64,000 bases of DNA from Chthonomonas sp. UBA2785 (GTDB taxonomy: Bacteria > Armatimonadota > Fimbriimonadia > Fimbriimonadales > Fimbriimonadaceae), in the NCBI GenBank assembly GCA_002352215.1, contig DEIB01000026.1:1-64000 (forward strand), written 5' to 3'. Made by a program: the position numbers and the translations under genes. Numbering within the stretch: the stretch's first letter is position 1; every line of letters begins with the position of its first letter. The notes under the pieces were generated by a model, which was not told where the DNA came from, made no database searches, and saw nothing but the letters and a program-made list of their open reading frames with translations. This document shows positions 17,095 to 24,253 of this stretch, piece by piece.

Positions 17095-17421
17095 TTACTC
17101 GGCGGGCTTGGTCTGCGCTTCTTGGCTGGAGTTGGTTCGGTCTCGCAGGGTGACCTTGACTACGGCGCCTTCTCGCACCAATACGCTCAAGAATGAGGTG
17201 TTGAGGCCCGCTTCGCTATAGAGCCACTCGGTGGCCTCGTCTTTGGGCTCTTTCTTGGTCGGCTCCCCGGCCACGGTCTTGAGATCAGCTTCGGCCATCC
17301 CGGGCTCAATCTTTTGGTAAAGGTCGTTGAGTTCGGCTACCGACTTGGTGTTCGGGGCCGCGTCGCAGGCGGCGAGCGACCAGGCCACAGCGGCCACGGC
17401 GAGAATAGACAGACAACGCAT
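17095..17421 (-). CDS. Small lipoprotein, SmpA/BamE-like
   Basis: 108 residues. The N-terminus MRCLSILAVAAVAWSLAAC has a lipobox (LAAC), so the mature protein should be a lipid-anchored envelope protein. The remaining ~85 residues contain IEPGMAEADLKTVAGEPTKK and EWLYSEAG, the turn-plus-helix and strand pattern of the SmpA/BamE and related small envelope folds; sequence similarity is weak. The C-terminal tail is polar (NSSQEAQTKPAE). The gene is monocistronic, ending at the terminator hairpin 17054-17077. An outer-membrane assembly role is only suggested by fold resemblance. Confidence 0.65.
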   Translation of the reverse strand: MRCLSILAVAAVAWSLAACDAAPNTKSVAELNDLYQKIEPGMAEADLKTVAGEPTKKEPKDEATEWLYSEAGLNTSFLSVLVREGAVVKVTLRDRTNSSQEAQTKPAE

Positions 17422-17492
17422 AATGATGTACCTGGGCCAACGGACGTGAACAACTTCGCGCCGATTGGTTGGACCTAAGACAAGTGTAACGC

Positions 17493-17528
17493 AAAAAAAT
17501 GTTCCCTACCTCATGCGAGGCAGGGAAC
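17493..17528 (-). terminator. Rho-independent terminator of the PEP-CTERM gene
   Basis: Minus strand: stem GTTCCCT/AGGGAAC (17501-17507 with 17522-17528) with an inner CTC/GAG pairing, followed by ATTTTTTTGC. It lies 20 bases after the stop codon of the PEP-CTERM gene 17549-18379. Confidence 0.9.
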
Positions 17529-17548
17529 GGAAACGGCACCGGTTTGGC

Positions 17549-18379
17549 TTACGCCGTCTTGCGTCGTCGGCGAGCCAGGGCAGCGAGACCCGCACCCAGG
17601 GCGATCATCGTGCCCGGTTCCGGCACCGCATTGGTGGCCACACCGACCAGGTCCGGTCCGCCGTACGAGGCGTCGCTGGAGATTTGCAGGCCGATCACTT
17701 GGCCTTCAATCGGGCCGAAGGAGTCGAGGCTGAGGCCCCACACGCCCACCTTCTGGGCGCCGGCGATTTCCAGCGTGTCCATCTTGAAGTTGGTGTAGCG
17801 CTGAGCGGTGCGGCTCAGGAACACGCTCTTGGTGGTGGTGATTTGGCCGCCGTTGCTCACAATGGCCTTCACCTTCAGGTCGCTGTTCATGCCGCGCTCC
17901 AGGATCGCGATTTCCGGCGTCTTGCTGTTCTTGTCGCTCTTGATGTACTGGCCGTTGCCGAGCTTCAGGTCCAGGCTCCAGCTGGCGCAGTCTTCGCTAT
18001 CCAGGATGTAGTCCAGCGGGCGAGCAGTGAACACTTCGCGCAGGGTGCCGGTGCTGCTGCTTTCGCCGGCCATCGGCTTGGCGTTGTCGCGGCGGTCCGG
18101 GTTCACGGCGTACTTGTTGCCGCTGGTGTTCATGTCGCGCTTGATCGGATCAATCCAGCCGTACGTCTTGCCGCCGGTGGCCAGGCGGGCGTCTTCCCAG
18201 CGCCGAAAATCTTCTTCGGTGAACACCACGCCGGTGCCGGTCATGGTCAGCGAAACCAGCGAGAGTTCGTCGCCCTGGGTGGCGGTCAGGATCTGGTTGA
18301 CGGGGAGATTGTTGTTGGCCATGCTCGCGGCGCCGAGAGCGGCGGTGAGGGCCAGCAGGGAGATGCGGGAGAGATTCAT
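17549..18379 (-). CDS. PEP-CTERM sorting-signal protein
   Basis: 276-residue secreted protein with signal peptide MNLSRISLLALTAALGAAS and a canonical C-terminal PEP-CTERM signal: VPEPGTM, a hydrophobic span and the basic tail RRRRKTA. Such proteins are exported, cleaved by an exosortase and linked to surface polysaccharide. The central domain is beta-rich and looks like a homogeneous binding or structural module, with no catalytic motif; it resembles type VI Hcp-like effector folds only superficially. Start 18379 is supported by the signal peptide. A sigma-54-type promoter lies upstream (18425-18441) and a strong terminator follows, so it is a separately controlled single gene. Confidence 0.88.
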   Translation of the reverse strand: MNLSRISLLALTAALGAASMANNNLPVNQILTATQGDELSLVSLTMTGTGVVFTEEDFRRWEDARLATGGKTYGWIDPIKRDMNTSGNKYAVNPDRRDNAKPMAGESSSTGTLREVFTARPLDYILDSEDCASWSLDLKLGNGQYIKSDKNSKTPEIAILERGMNSDLKVKAIVSNGGQITTTKSVFLSRTAQRYTNFKMDTLEIAGAQKVGVWGLSLDSFGPIEGQVIGLQISSDASYGGPDLVGVATNAVPEPGTMIALGAGLAALARRRRKTA

Positions 18380-18424
18380 GATGATTACCGTTTCCGACTC
18401 CGGAGAGGAGCCGAGGGAGAGGGG

Positions 18425-18441
18425 TGCAAAACCGGTGCCAA
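18425..18441 (-). promoter_or_regulatory. Sigma-54 (RpoN) type -24/-12 promoter
   Basis: The minus strand reads TTGGCACCGGTTTTGCA. The -24 GG and -12 GC are exactly 12 bases apart, and 16 of 17 bases fit TTGGCACG-N4-TTGCA. Predicted transcription start is near 18414, about 35 bases before the PEP-CTERM start codon at 18379. Confidence 0.75.
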
Positions 18442-18535
18442 GCGCGCCCCCTCCCATAAAATCCTCGTGAATTTGCCTGGGCCGCGACCCGGGGCAGTAG
18501 AATGAGGGTAAGCGGCTCCGGCCGCAAGGTGCCAC

Positions 18536-19648
18536 ATGAAAACCCTCGCCTGCCTCGCTTTGTTGCCTCTGGCCGCTTTGGCCTCGGCGTCCGACTTTGC
18601 GCTCGGCACCACTCGCGCCGCCGGTATGGGCAATGCTGGTTTGGCCTTCCGAGGCAACCTGGCCAGCAGCCGCCCCGCCAACCCGGCCCAGCTTGCGTGG
18701 CAACAACGGTTCCGGTTTAGCGACCTTTCCTTTGGTTACTTTGCCGACGGCGTGGACTTGGGCGATGCCTCTGACTTTGTGAGCGGGATCGACAAGGGTG
18801 CCTTCGATGCCGACAGCATCGTGCGGTTGGCCCGCCAGTTTGGGGATAGCAAGACGGACATCGGCGGCACGCTGGGGTTGGGCTTCACGGCATCAGGCTT
18901 CCACTTCGGGGCGGAAGGGGTCGCGCTGGTGACCACCCGACCGAATGATGCTCTCCAGCGCTGGGTGCGGGCAGGATCGAACCTGACGGCCCCCGAAGCG
19001 GGCATGCAACTGGACGGCTACGGCGTGGGGCAGAGTGAGCTGCAATTTGGCTACGGACGCGTGATTTCGAGTGGCCCGAACGGAGAAATGGCCGTCGGCT
19101 TGATGGGGCGGTTTGTGACCACCTACTACAGCCACCACATCGCCCACGAAGCCCAAATCACCTCGGGCAACGCGATCAACACCGCCGCGCCGGAGATGGC
19201 GGGGAGCGACTTCCTCAAGAAGGAAGGCTTCGCCCTCGACCTGGGCATGCACACCACGTTTGGGCCGGGGCAGCGGTTCCAGGGGGCCTTAGTGATCAAC
19301 AACCTCGTGTCGCCGGATGTGTCGTTCCAGGCGTTCCAGCCGGACCAAGGCGCCACCATTGATCCGGGCGATGGCTTTAGCCGCATTGATGCCTACCGCC
19401 GCACCATGAGCTTGGGAGTGGCCTGGCAGGAACGCGAAACGATGGGCCTGGCCGCCGACCTGGTGGGCATTGGCTCGGGCCGCACCGAAGGGCGCTTTGG
19501 GGCGGATTGGCAGCTGGCGCGGGGATTTGGCGCGCGGGCGGGTTACTCCACCCTGGACGGCTGGACGGTCGGGGCGTCGCTCGGCGGGTTTAACCTCGCG
19601 GTGGGCAGCGCCAACCGCCTGATGGCGGGCACGTTCTTCCGGTTCTGA
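18536..19648 (+). CDS. Outer-membrane beta-barrel-like protein (UPF0164/PorV/TraF-like)
   Basis: 370 residues with signal peptide MKTLACLALLPLAALASA. The mature N-terminus GTTRAAGMGNAGLAFRGN..SSRPANPAQLA matches the small-residue/NPA start of UPF0164, PorV and TraF_2 outer-membrane barrels. Alternating amphipathic strands fill the rest, and the protein ends in phenylalanine (TFFRF), the usual signature recognised by the barrel assembly machine. Transport substrate unknown. A promoter-like TTGCCT/TAGAAT pair (19-bp spacer, TAGAAT at 18498-18503) and AAGGTG Shine-Dalgarno precede the ATG. It is divergent from the PEP-CTERM gene. Confidence 0.7.
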   Translation: MKTLACLALLPLAALASASDFALGTTRAAGMGNAGLAFRGNLASSRPANPAQLAWQQRFRFSDLSFGYFADGVDLGDASDFVSGIDKGAFDADSIVRLARQFGDSKTDIGGTLGLGFTASGFHFGAEGVALVTTRPNDALQRWVRAGSNLTAPEAGMQLDGYGVGQSELQFGYGRVISSGPNGEMAVGLMGRFVTTYYSHHIAHEAQITSGNAINTAAPEMAGSDFLKKEGFALDLGMHTTFGPGQRFQGALVINNLVSPDVSFQAFQPDQGATIDPGDGFSRIDAYRRTMSLGVAWQERETMGLAADLVGIGSGRTEGRFGADWQLARGFGARAGYSTLDGWTVGASLGGFNLAVGSANRLMAGTFFRF

Positions 19649-19698
19649 GAGCAGCGACCTCGAGGTTGCTCTATAGTCGAGCCGTTCAGCCGGACAAG

Positions 19699-19727
19699 TT
19701 GCTTTCGGTCGAACTTAGTCGTAGAAT
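19699..19727 (+). promoter_or_regulatory. Promoter of the VapBC45-like operon
   Basis: TTGCTT (19699-19704), 17-bp spacer, TAGAAT (19722-19727). The GTG start codon of the antitoxin-like gene follows the -10 box by only six bases, so the transcript would start at or next to the start codon. Confidence 0.65.
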
Positions 19728-19733
19728 AGGATA

Positions 19734-20381
19734 GTGATTGAGGGTGCCGCTTCGAATATTGGGTTGTATTCCATCGGTGACGCAGCAAGACTGCTGAAAA
19801 CCGAGAGGCGCACTCTTGCCCGATGGGTGCAGGGTTACACGGAGAACCTGAAGTCCGAGGTCAAGGCCTACGCACCTGTCATTGCCGGGGGCAGGGATTC
19901 CCTGCTCACCTTCGGTGATTTGATCGAATTGATGTACGTCAAGGGATTTCGAGAACGAAGGGTTGAATTGGAGACCATTCGGCAAGTTTCCGCCAAGTAT
20001 TCCAAGCAATGGGAGACTGAGTATCCGTTTGCCACCAAGCGCTTCGCAATTGGCGCTAGAGAAATCCTATTGCAAGAGAGTGATGAGTGGAGCGAGTGCC
20101 TCTCTGGGCAAGGCTTTGTGTTTGCCGATCGGATTGCTGAACAGCTTGTTCACACGGGTGACCTCGCTTCGGAATGGCACCCATTGGGGCGAGATCGGGC
20201 GGTGGTTGTGGATCCTCGTCGCTCGTTTGGAAAACCAATCGACACGAACTCCGGCACGAGCACCTATGTCCTTTACAAAGCGACCGAAGGTGGGGACTCC
20301 GCTGAAAGCGTTGCCTGGTGGTACGGAACCAATGTTGAGTCGGTATTGGACTCCAGAGAGTTCGAGATATCACTTTTGTGA
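19734..20381 (+). CDS. VapB45-like antitoxin (HTH plus DUF433)
   Basis: 215 residues. The N-terminal part (GLYSIGDAARLLKTERRTLARWVQGY) is a MerR-like helix-turn-helix; the C-terminal SAESVAWWYGTNVESVLDSREFE is a DUF433 module. This two-part layout and length match VapB45 (Rv2018) of Mycobacterium tuberculosis. It would bind and neutralise the downstream PIN-like toxin and repress the shared promoter. The GTG start is fixed by the TAGAAT box six bases upstream. The toxin-like gene starts nine bases after its stop. Both genes are AT-richer than the flanking sequence, consistent with acquisition. Confidence 0.8.
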   Translation: MIEGAASNIGLYSIGDAARLLKTERRTLARWVQGYTENLKSEVKAYAPVIAGGRDSLLTFGDLIELMYVKGFRERRVELETIRQVSAKYSKQWETEYPFATKRFAIGAREILLQESDEWSECLSGQGFVFADRIAEQLVHTGDLASEWHPLGRDRAVVVDPRRSFGKPIDTNSGTSTYVLYKATEGGDSAESVAWWYGTNVESVLDSREFEISLL

Positions 20382-20390
20382 TATGGCCCA

Positions 20391-20795
20391 ATGGCTACGT
20401 TCCTTTTCGATAACGACATTTCGTTTAGACTAGCGAGAGCACTGAACGAACTTGTCGGTCCCGGTCACGAATGCATTGCCCTTCGAGAGCGTTTCGATCA
20501 AAGTACGCCGGATGAAGTCTGGATTCCAGTTGCTTGCCAAGAGGGCTGGATCATCGTCAGTCGCGATCTCAATCAACGCAAGAATCGTGTGATTCACTCC
20601 AGCATTCGAGTCTCGGATGCAAAGGCGCTCTACATCCGTACTGGTAAGACCCAATTGTCAATCTATGATGATGCCGCTCGCATAATCAAGAACTGGCCCA
20701 AGATTCTGAGATGGGCCGAGGAATCTAATCCTGGAACAATTTCTCGCTTGCGGAAGGAGGGTGTTATTGAAAATGTGCTTCCAGATCGCCGCTAA
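20391..20795 (+). CDS. VapC45-like PIN-domain toxin
   Basis: 134 residues of the PIN-like/DUF5615-type ribonuclease fold: MATFLFDNDISFRLARALNEL supplies the first acidic pair, SRDLNQRKN the middle aspartate, and IKNWPKILRWAEE the C-terminal helix. In the family these acidic residues bind metal and cleave RNA. Size matches VapC45 (Rv2019). Second gene of the two-gene operon with the HTH/DUF433 protein. There is no Shine-Dalgarno sequence at the ATG, so translation may depend on coupling from the antitoxin gene. Its target RNA cannot be deduced. Confidence 0.8.
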   Translation: MATFLFDNDISFRLARALNELVGPGHECIALRERFDQSTPDEVWIPVACQEGWIIVSRDLNQRKNRVIHSSIRVSDAKALYIRTGKTQLSIYDDAARIIKNWPKILRWAEESNPGTISRLRKEGVIENVLPDRR

Positions 20796-20804
20796 CTTGC
20801 CTAT

Positions 20805-21566
20805 CTAGATATTGGTTTTCTTGAAGACCCGCTCGGGCAGGTGGCGGATGATGAGCATAATCCACCGCCACGGCCCGGGGGTGTAGATTTCATCCTTCTT
20901 GCCGGTGGCCGCGCGGGCCACGGCTTGCCCCACCTTGTCTGGCGAAGCCAGCAAGGGCAGCGGGCCCATCGCGAAGGTCATCGCCGTATCCACAAAGCCC
21001 GGCTTGACCACGCGCACGCGCACGCCTTTCCGGTCCAAGCGCTGACGCATACCGCTCATAAAGGCGTGCAGGGCCGCCTTGGCCGCCCCGTAGACGTAGT
21101 TCTTGGCCCGGCCTCGGTCGCCCGCCACACTTCCCACGGCAATCAGGAATCCCGCCCCGCGCGCCTCAAAGGCATTCGCAATGGGCGTGAACACGTCAAT
21201 GACCCCCGTGAAGTTGCGCCGCACAATGGCCTTGGCGTGGGTCACATCCTCCTGGGCGCGGTCCTGGTCGCCCAGGTCACCCACCACCCATACAGCCCCG
21301 ATGAGGGGCGGCTCCAGCTCCAGCGCAATCTCGGCGAGGCGTGTCCCCGACCCCTTGAGATCGGCGTCGTAGGGGAGCAAAGTGACTTCCACGCGGGAAC
21401 GAATGCGCAGGTCGGCGGCAATCCGGTCGAGTTCGTCCTTATCGCGGGCCGCCAAGATAACGGCGTAGCCCTGCCGGGCAAATTCGGCGGCGGCGGCGCG
21501 GGCAATGGGCGAAGTCGCCCCCACCACCAGCACCGATCCTTTGGTTTCCAGGGCTAAGGGCGTCAT
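20805..21566 (-). CDS. SDR-family oxidoreductase, DprE2-like
   Basis: 253-residue short-chain dehydrogenase: glycine-rich NAD(P) site VVGATSPIARAAAAEFAR, AVGSVAGDRGR with the active-site serine, YVYGAAKAAL (Tyr-x3-Lys) and KPGFVDTAMT. Gene order and sequence style match DprE2, which reduces the keto-sugar made by DprE1 during epimerisation of decaprenyl-phosphoryl ribose to arabinose in mycobacteria. Start 21566 gives an ATGA overlap with the upstream FAD enzyme; a longer frame up to 21650 lies wholly within that gene and is rejected. The sugar substrate here is not known, since arabinan is not expected outside Actinobacteria. Confidence 0.85.
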   Translation of the reverse strand: MTPLALETKGSVLVVGATSPIARAAAAEFARQGYAVILAARDKDELDRIAADLRIRSRVEVTLLPYDADLKGSGTRLAEIALELEPPLIGAVWVVGDLGDQDRAQEDVTHAKAIVRRNFTGVIDVFTPIANAFEARGAGFLIAVGSVAGDRGRAKNYVYGAAKAALHAFMSGMRQRLDRKGVRVRVVKPGFVDTAMTFAMGPLPLLASPDKVGQAVARAATGKKDEIYTPGPWRWIMLIIRHLPERVFKKTNI

Positions 21567-22933
21567 ACCAGTTCCAGCCTCCGGGCGAGGTCGCTCTGCC
21601 AGCGGCCGTCGGGGTCCACTTGGCGCTTGTGAATCACGAACCGCTCCCACTCGGGATACATGCGCCGGAACGTGTCGGGGCGCAGCGCCGAATCCTTGGC
21701 CAAATACACCCGCCCGCCGTGGTCGGCCACCAGCGCGTCCAGGTTGTTGAGCAGGTCAATCACGCCCTCGCGCAGCGGAATATCCAGGGCCAAGGTGTAG
21801 CCCGGCATCGGGAAGGAAAGCGGTCCCCCATCGGAGGCGCCCATCCGCTTCAGCACCGCCAGGAACGATGACGCCTGGGCGGCGTTGAGCCGCGAGATCG
21901 CTTCGGTCACAGCCTCGCGGCCGGATTCGAACGGCACCACAAATTGGTACTGAACAAAGCCCGGTTTGCCGTACATCCGGTTCCAGTTGCGGATGGCATC
22001 AAGGGGGTGGAAGAACGTGCGCAACGGCGTAAAGAACGTGCCCTTGCGGCCTTGCCACTTGTGATACATCGAGTTGAAGAGGCGGAGATTGCCCGGGCTC
22101 AGCAGCCAAGTAGGCGCCTCGAAGGGGAACGGGCGGGCGCGGCCCGGACGGTCGGTCAGGAGGGTTTCCGGGTGCGCGGCGTACCGCATCGGCAGTTCGT
22201 TGATCTCGGCGTGGTGGCCGGTCATCAGCACGCCGCGTCCGGCGCGCTCGCCCCGGGCCAGCAGGTCCACCCACGCCACCGAATATTGATCGTCGCGGGC
22301 TTCGTCGTCCATTTGGGCCATCAGCTCCGGCAAGTTGCCGGCCACCGAGTGCCGCACCATCATCATGCTGGTGGTGATCGGGCGAAGTTGGAGTTCGACC
22401 TCCCGGATCATCCCGGTCAGCCCCATTCCGCCGAACGCGAACTCAAAGTCGTCCCCGTCGGCGGGCGTGAGGTCGCGCACGCTCCCGTCGGCTGTCAACA
22501 TCTCCAGGCTAGTAACGCCCTGCCGGAAGCTCCCATCGCGGTGATGGTTCTTGCCGTGGACATTGGCCGCCACGCACCCGCCCAGGGTGCAAAACGCCGT
22601 GCCCGGGGTGACGGGCACAAACCAGCCCTGCGGCACAAACGCACGGATTAAGGCATCCAGGCTCAGCCCCGCCTCGGCCCGCAGTACGCCCGTTTCGGGG
22701 TTGAACTCCAGGCAACGATCCAGACGCTCGGAGAGCACCACGTCGCCGTCGGTCAGCAGGGCCGCGTCGCCGTAGCTCCGCCCCAGGCCGCGCGCCAACG
22801 AGGGACCCTCACCCGCGTGGAAATCCCTCATCCGCTCGGGCCGGAACAGACGAGCCGGAACGCGGGGGTAGCGCCCCCAGCTTTCCAGTTGGTCCACGGC
22901 CCGGCCAGGCCGCTTGTTGTCGAGTGGTTTCAT
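21563..22933 (-). CDS. FAD-binding oxidoreductase, DprE1-like
   Basis: 456 residues of the vanillyl-alcohol-oxidase/FAD-linked oxidase family: ARGLGRSYGDAAL and GGCVAANVHGKNHHRDGSF form the FAD site, and the C-terminus has YLAKDSALRPDTFRRMYPEWE. DprE1 oxidises a polyprenyl-phospho-ribose at C2 to a keto sugar. The cysteine of the ..GGCVAANVHGKNHH segment lies in the region where benzothiazinone drugs modify mycobacterial DprE1, but the equivalence cannot be fixed by eye. It overlaps both serS (upstream, ATGA) and the DprE2-like gene (downstream, ATGA), a tightly coupled three-gene operon. Confidence 0.88.
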   Translation of the reverse strand: MKPLDNKRPGRAVDQLESWGRYPRVPARLFRPERMRDFHAGEGPSLARGLGRSYGDAALLTDGDVVLSERLDRCLEFNPETGVLRAEAGLSLDALIRAFVPQGWFVPVTPGTAFCTLGGCVAANVHGKNHHRDGSFRQGVTSLEMLTADGSVRDLTPADGDDFEFAFGGMGLTGMIREVELQLRPITTSMMMVRHSVAGNLPELMAQMDDEARDDQYSVAWVDLLARGERAGRGVLMTGHHAEINELPMRYAAHPETLLTDRPGRARPFPFEAPTWLLSPGNLRLFNSMYHKWQGRKGTFFTPLRTFFHPLDAIRNWNRMYGKPGFVQYQFVVPFESGREAVTEAISRLNAAQASSFLAVLKRMGASDGGPLSFPMPGYTLALDIPLREGVIDLLNNLDALVADHGGRVYLAKDSALRPDTFRRMYPEWERFVIHKRQVDPDGRWQSDLARRLELV

Positions 22934-24207
22934 GCGGGTGCCACGATCGAGTCACTCCCGAAGAACGGCACCAACGCCTCCGGAATGCGAACCGAGTTCG
23001 TGTCTTCTGAATAATACGTCTCCAGCAGCGCCGCGAGTAACCGGGGCACCGCCAGGCCCGATCCGTTCAGGATGTGCAGCGGCTCGGGGCCACCTTCTGC
23101 GCGGTACCGGATCCGGGCGCGCCGCGCTTGATAAGCCTCAAAGTTGGTGCAAGAGCTGACTTCCAGGTGACGCTCCGCCCCCGGCGACCACACTTCGAGG
23201 TCGTAGGTTTTGCAGCCCTTTTCGCCCATGTCGCCGGTGCAAAGCACGATCACGCGGTAGTGCAAGCCCAACTGCTGAAGGATGGCCTCGGCCTCTTGGG
23301 TCAGGCTTTCCAGCGCCTCGTAGGAGTGATCCGGGTGGACAAACTGCACGAGCTCGACCTTATCGAACTGGTGCGTCCGCAGGATGCCGCGCGTATCGCG
23401 CCCGGCGGCCCCGGCCTCGCGGCGGAAGCACGGCGTATACGCACACAGCTTGATCGGCAGGTCGCCCTCTGGCAAAATCTCGCCCCGGTACATGTTGGTC
23501 ACCGGCACTTCGGCGGTGGGGATGAGATAGAAGTCATCCCGCGACTTGTAGAGGTCTTCTTCAAACTTCGGTAGGTTGCCTGTGCCCACCAGGCTCTCGG
23601 CATTCACCAGCGCGGGCGGCCAGACTTCGGTGTAGCCGTGCTGCGTGGTCTGCACGTGCAGCATAAAGTTGATGAGGCTGCGCACCAGGCGCGCGCCCGC
23701 CCCGGTGTAAACCACAAAGCCACTGCCGGTGATCTTGACCCCGCGCTCGAAGTCAATCAAGCCCATTCGCTCGGCAATCTCCCAGTGCGGCACGGGCTCC
23801 TTGGAGGCCCGGTGCGCCTCGCCCCAGGTGCGAATGACGACGTTGTCCTCTTCCGACTTGCCGTCCGGCACGCTCTCGTGCGGGAGGTTGGGGAAGTCCA
23901 GCTCAATGGCTTCCAGTTCGGCTTCCAGGGTGCGCTCCTGCTCTTCCAGGCCTTGGATGGTGGCCTTGAGGGCCCCGGCCGCTTCACGTGCCTGGGCGGC
24001 TTCGTCTTTTTGCCCGCTGGCCATCAGTTGCCCGATGGATTTGCTCACGCGGTTCATCTCCGCCTTCTGTTCATCCATGGCCGATTTCACGCGGCGCCAT
24101 TCGGTGTCCACCCGGATGAACTCGTCCACCGGCGCGTTCACACCCTTGCGGAGACACTGGGCGCGCACGAACTCGGGGTCGCGGCGAATGAGATTTCGAT
24201 CGAGCAC
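22930..24207 (-). CDS. serS: Seryl-tRNA synthetase
   Basis: Charges tRNA-Ser with serine. 425 residues, class II synthetase: N-terminal coiled-coil arm (about residues 30-105, DEQKAEMNRVSKSIGQ.. onward), motif 2 FRREAGAAGRDTRGILRTHQF, and motif 3 in ILNGSGLAVPRLLAALLE. The start codon is GTG; a TAAAAC box (24214-24219) lies six bases upstream, so a leaderless transcript is likely. It heads the operon with the DprE1- and DprE2-like genes and is divergent from the guanylyltransferase fusion, sharing a 46-bp intergenic region. Confidence 0.97.
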   Translation of the reverse strand: MLDRNLIRRDPEFVRAQCLRKGVNAPVDEFIRVDTEWRRVKSAMDEQKAEMNRVSKSIGQLMASGQKDEAAQAREAAGALKATIQGLEEQERTLEAELEAIELDFPNLPHESVPDGKSEEDNVVIRTWGEAHRASKEPVPHWEIAERMGLIDFERGVKITGSGFVVYTGAGARLVRSLINFMLHVQTTQHGYTEVWPPALVNAESLVGTGNLPKFEEDLYKSRDDFYLIPTAEVPVTNMYRGEILPEGDLPIKLCAYTPCFRREAGAAGRDTRGILRTHQFDKVELVQFVHPDHSYEALESLTQEAEAILQQLGLHYRVIVLCTGDMGEKGCKTYDLEVWSPGAERHLEVSSCTNFEAYQARRARIRYRAEGGPEPLHILNGSGLAVPRLLAALLETYYSEDTNSVRIPEALVPFFGSDSIVAPA

Positions 24208-24253
24208 GGTCCGGTTTTACCTGCGAGGGGCTTTCCCCCAGGGATAATGAGGC

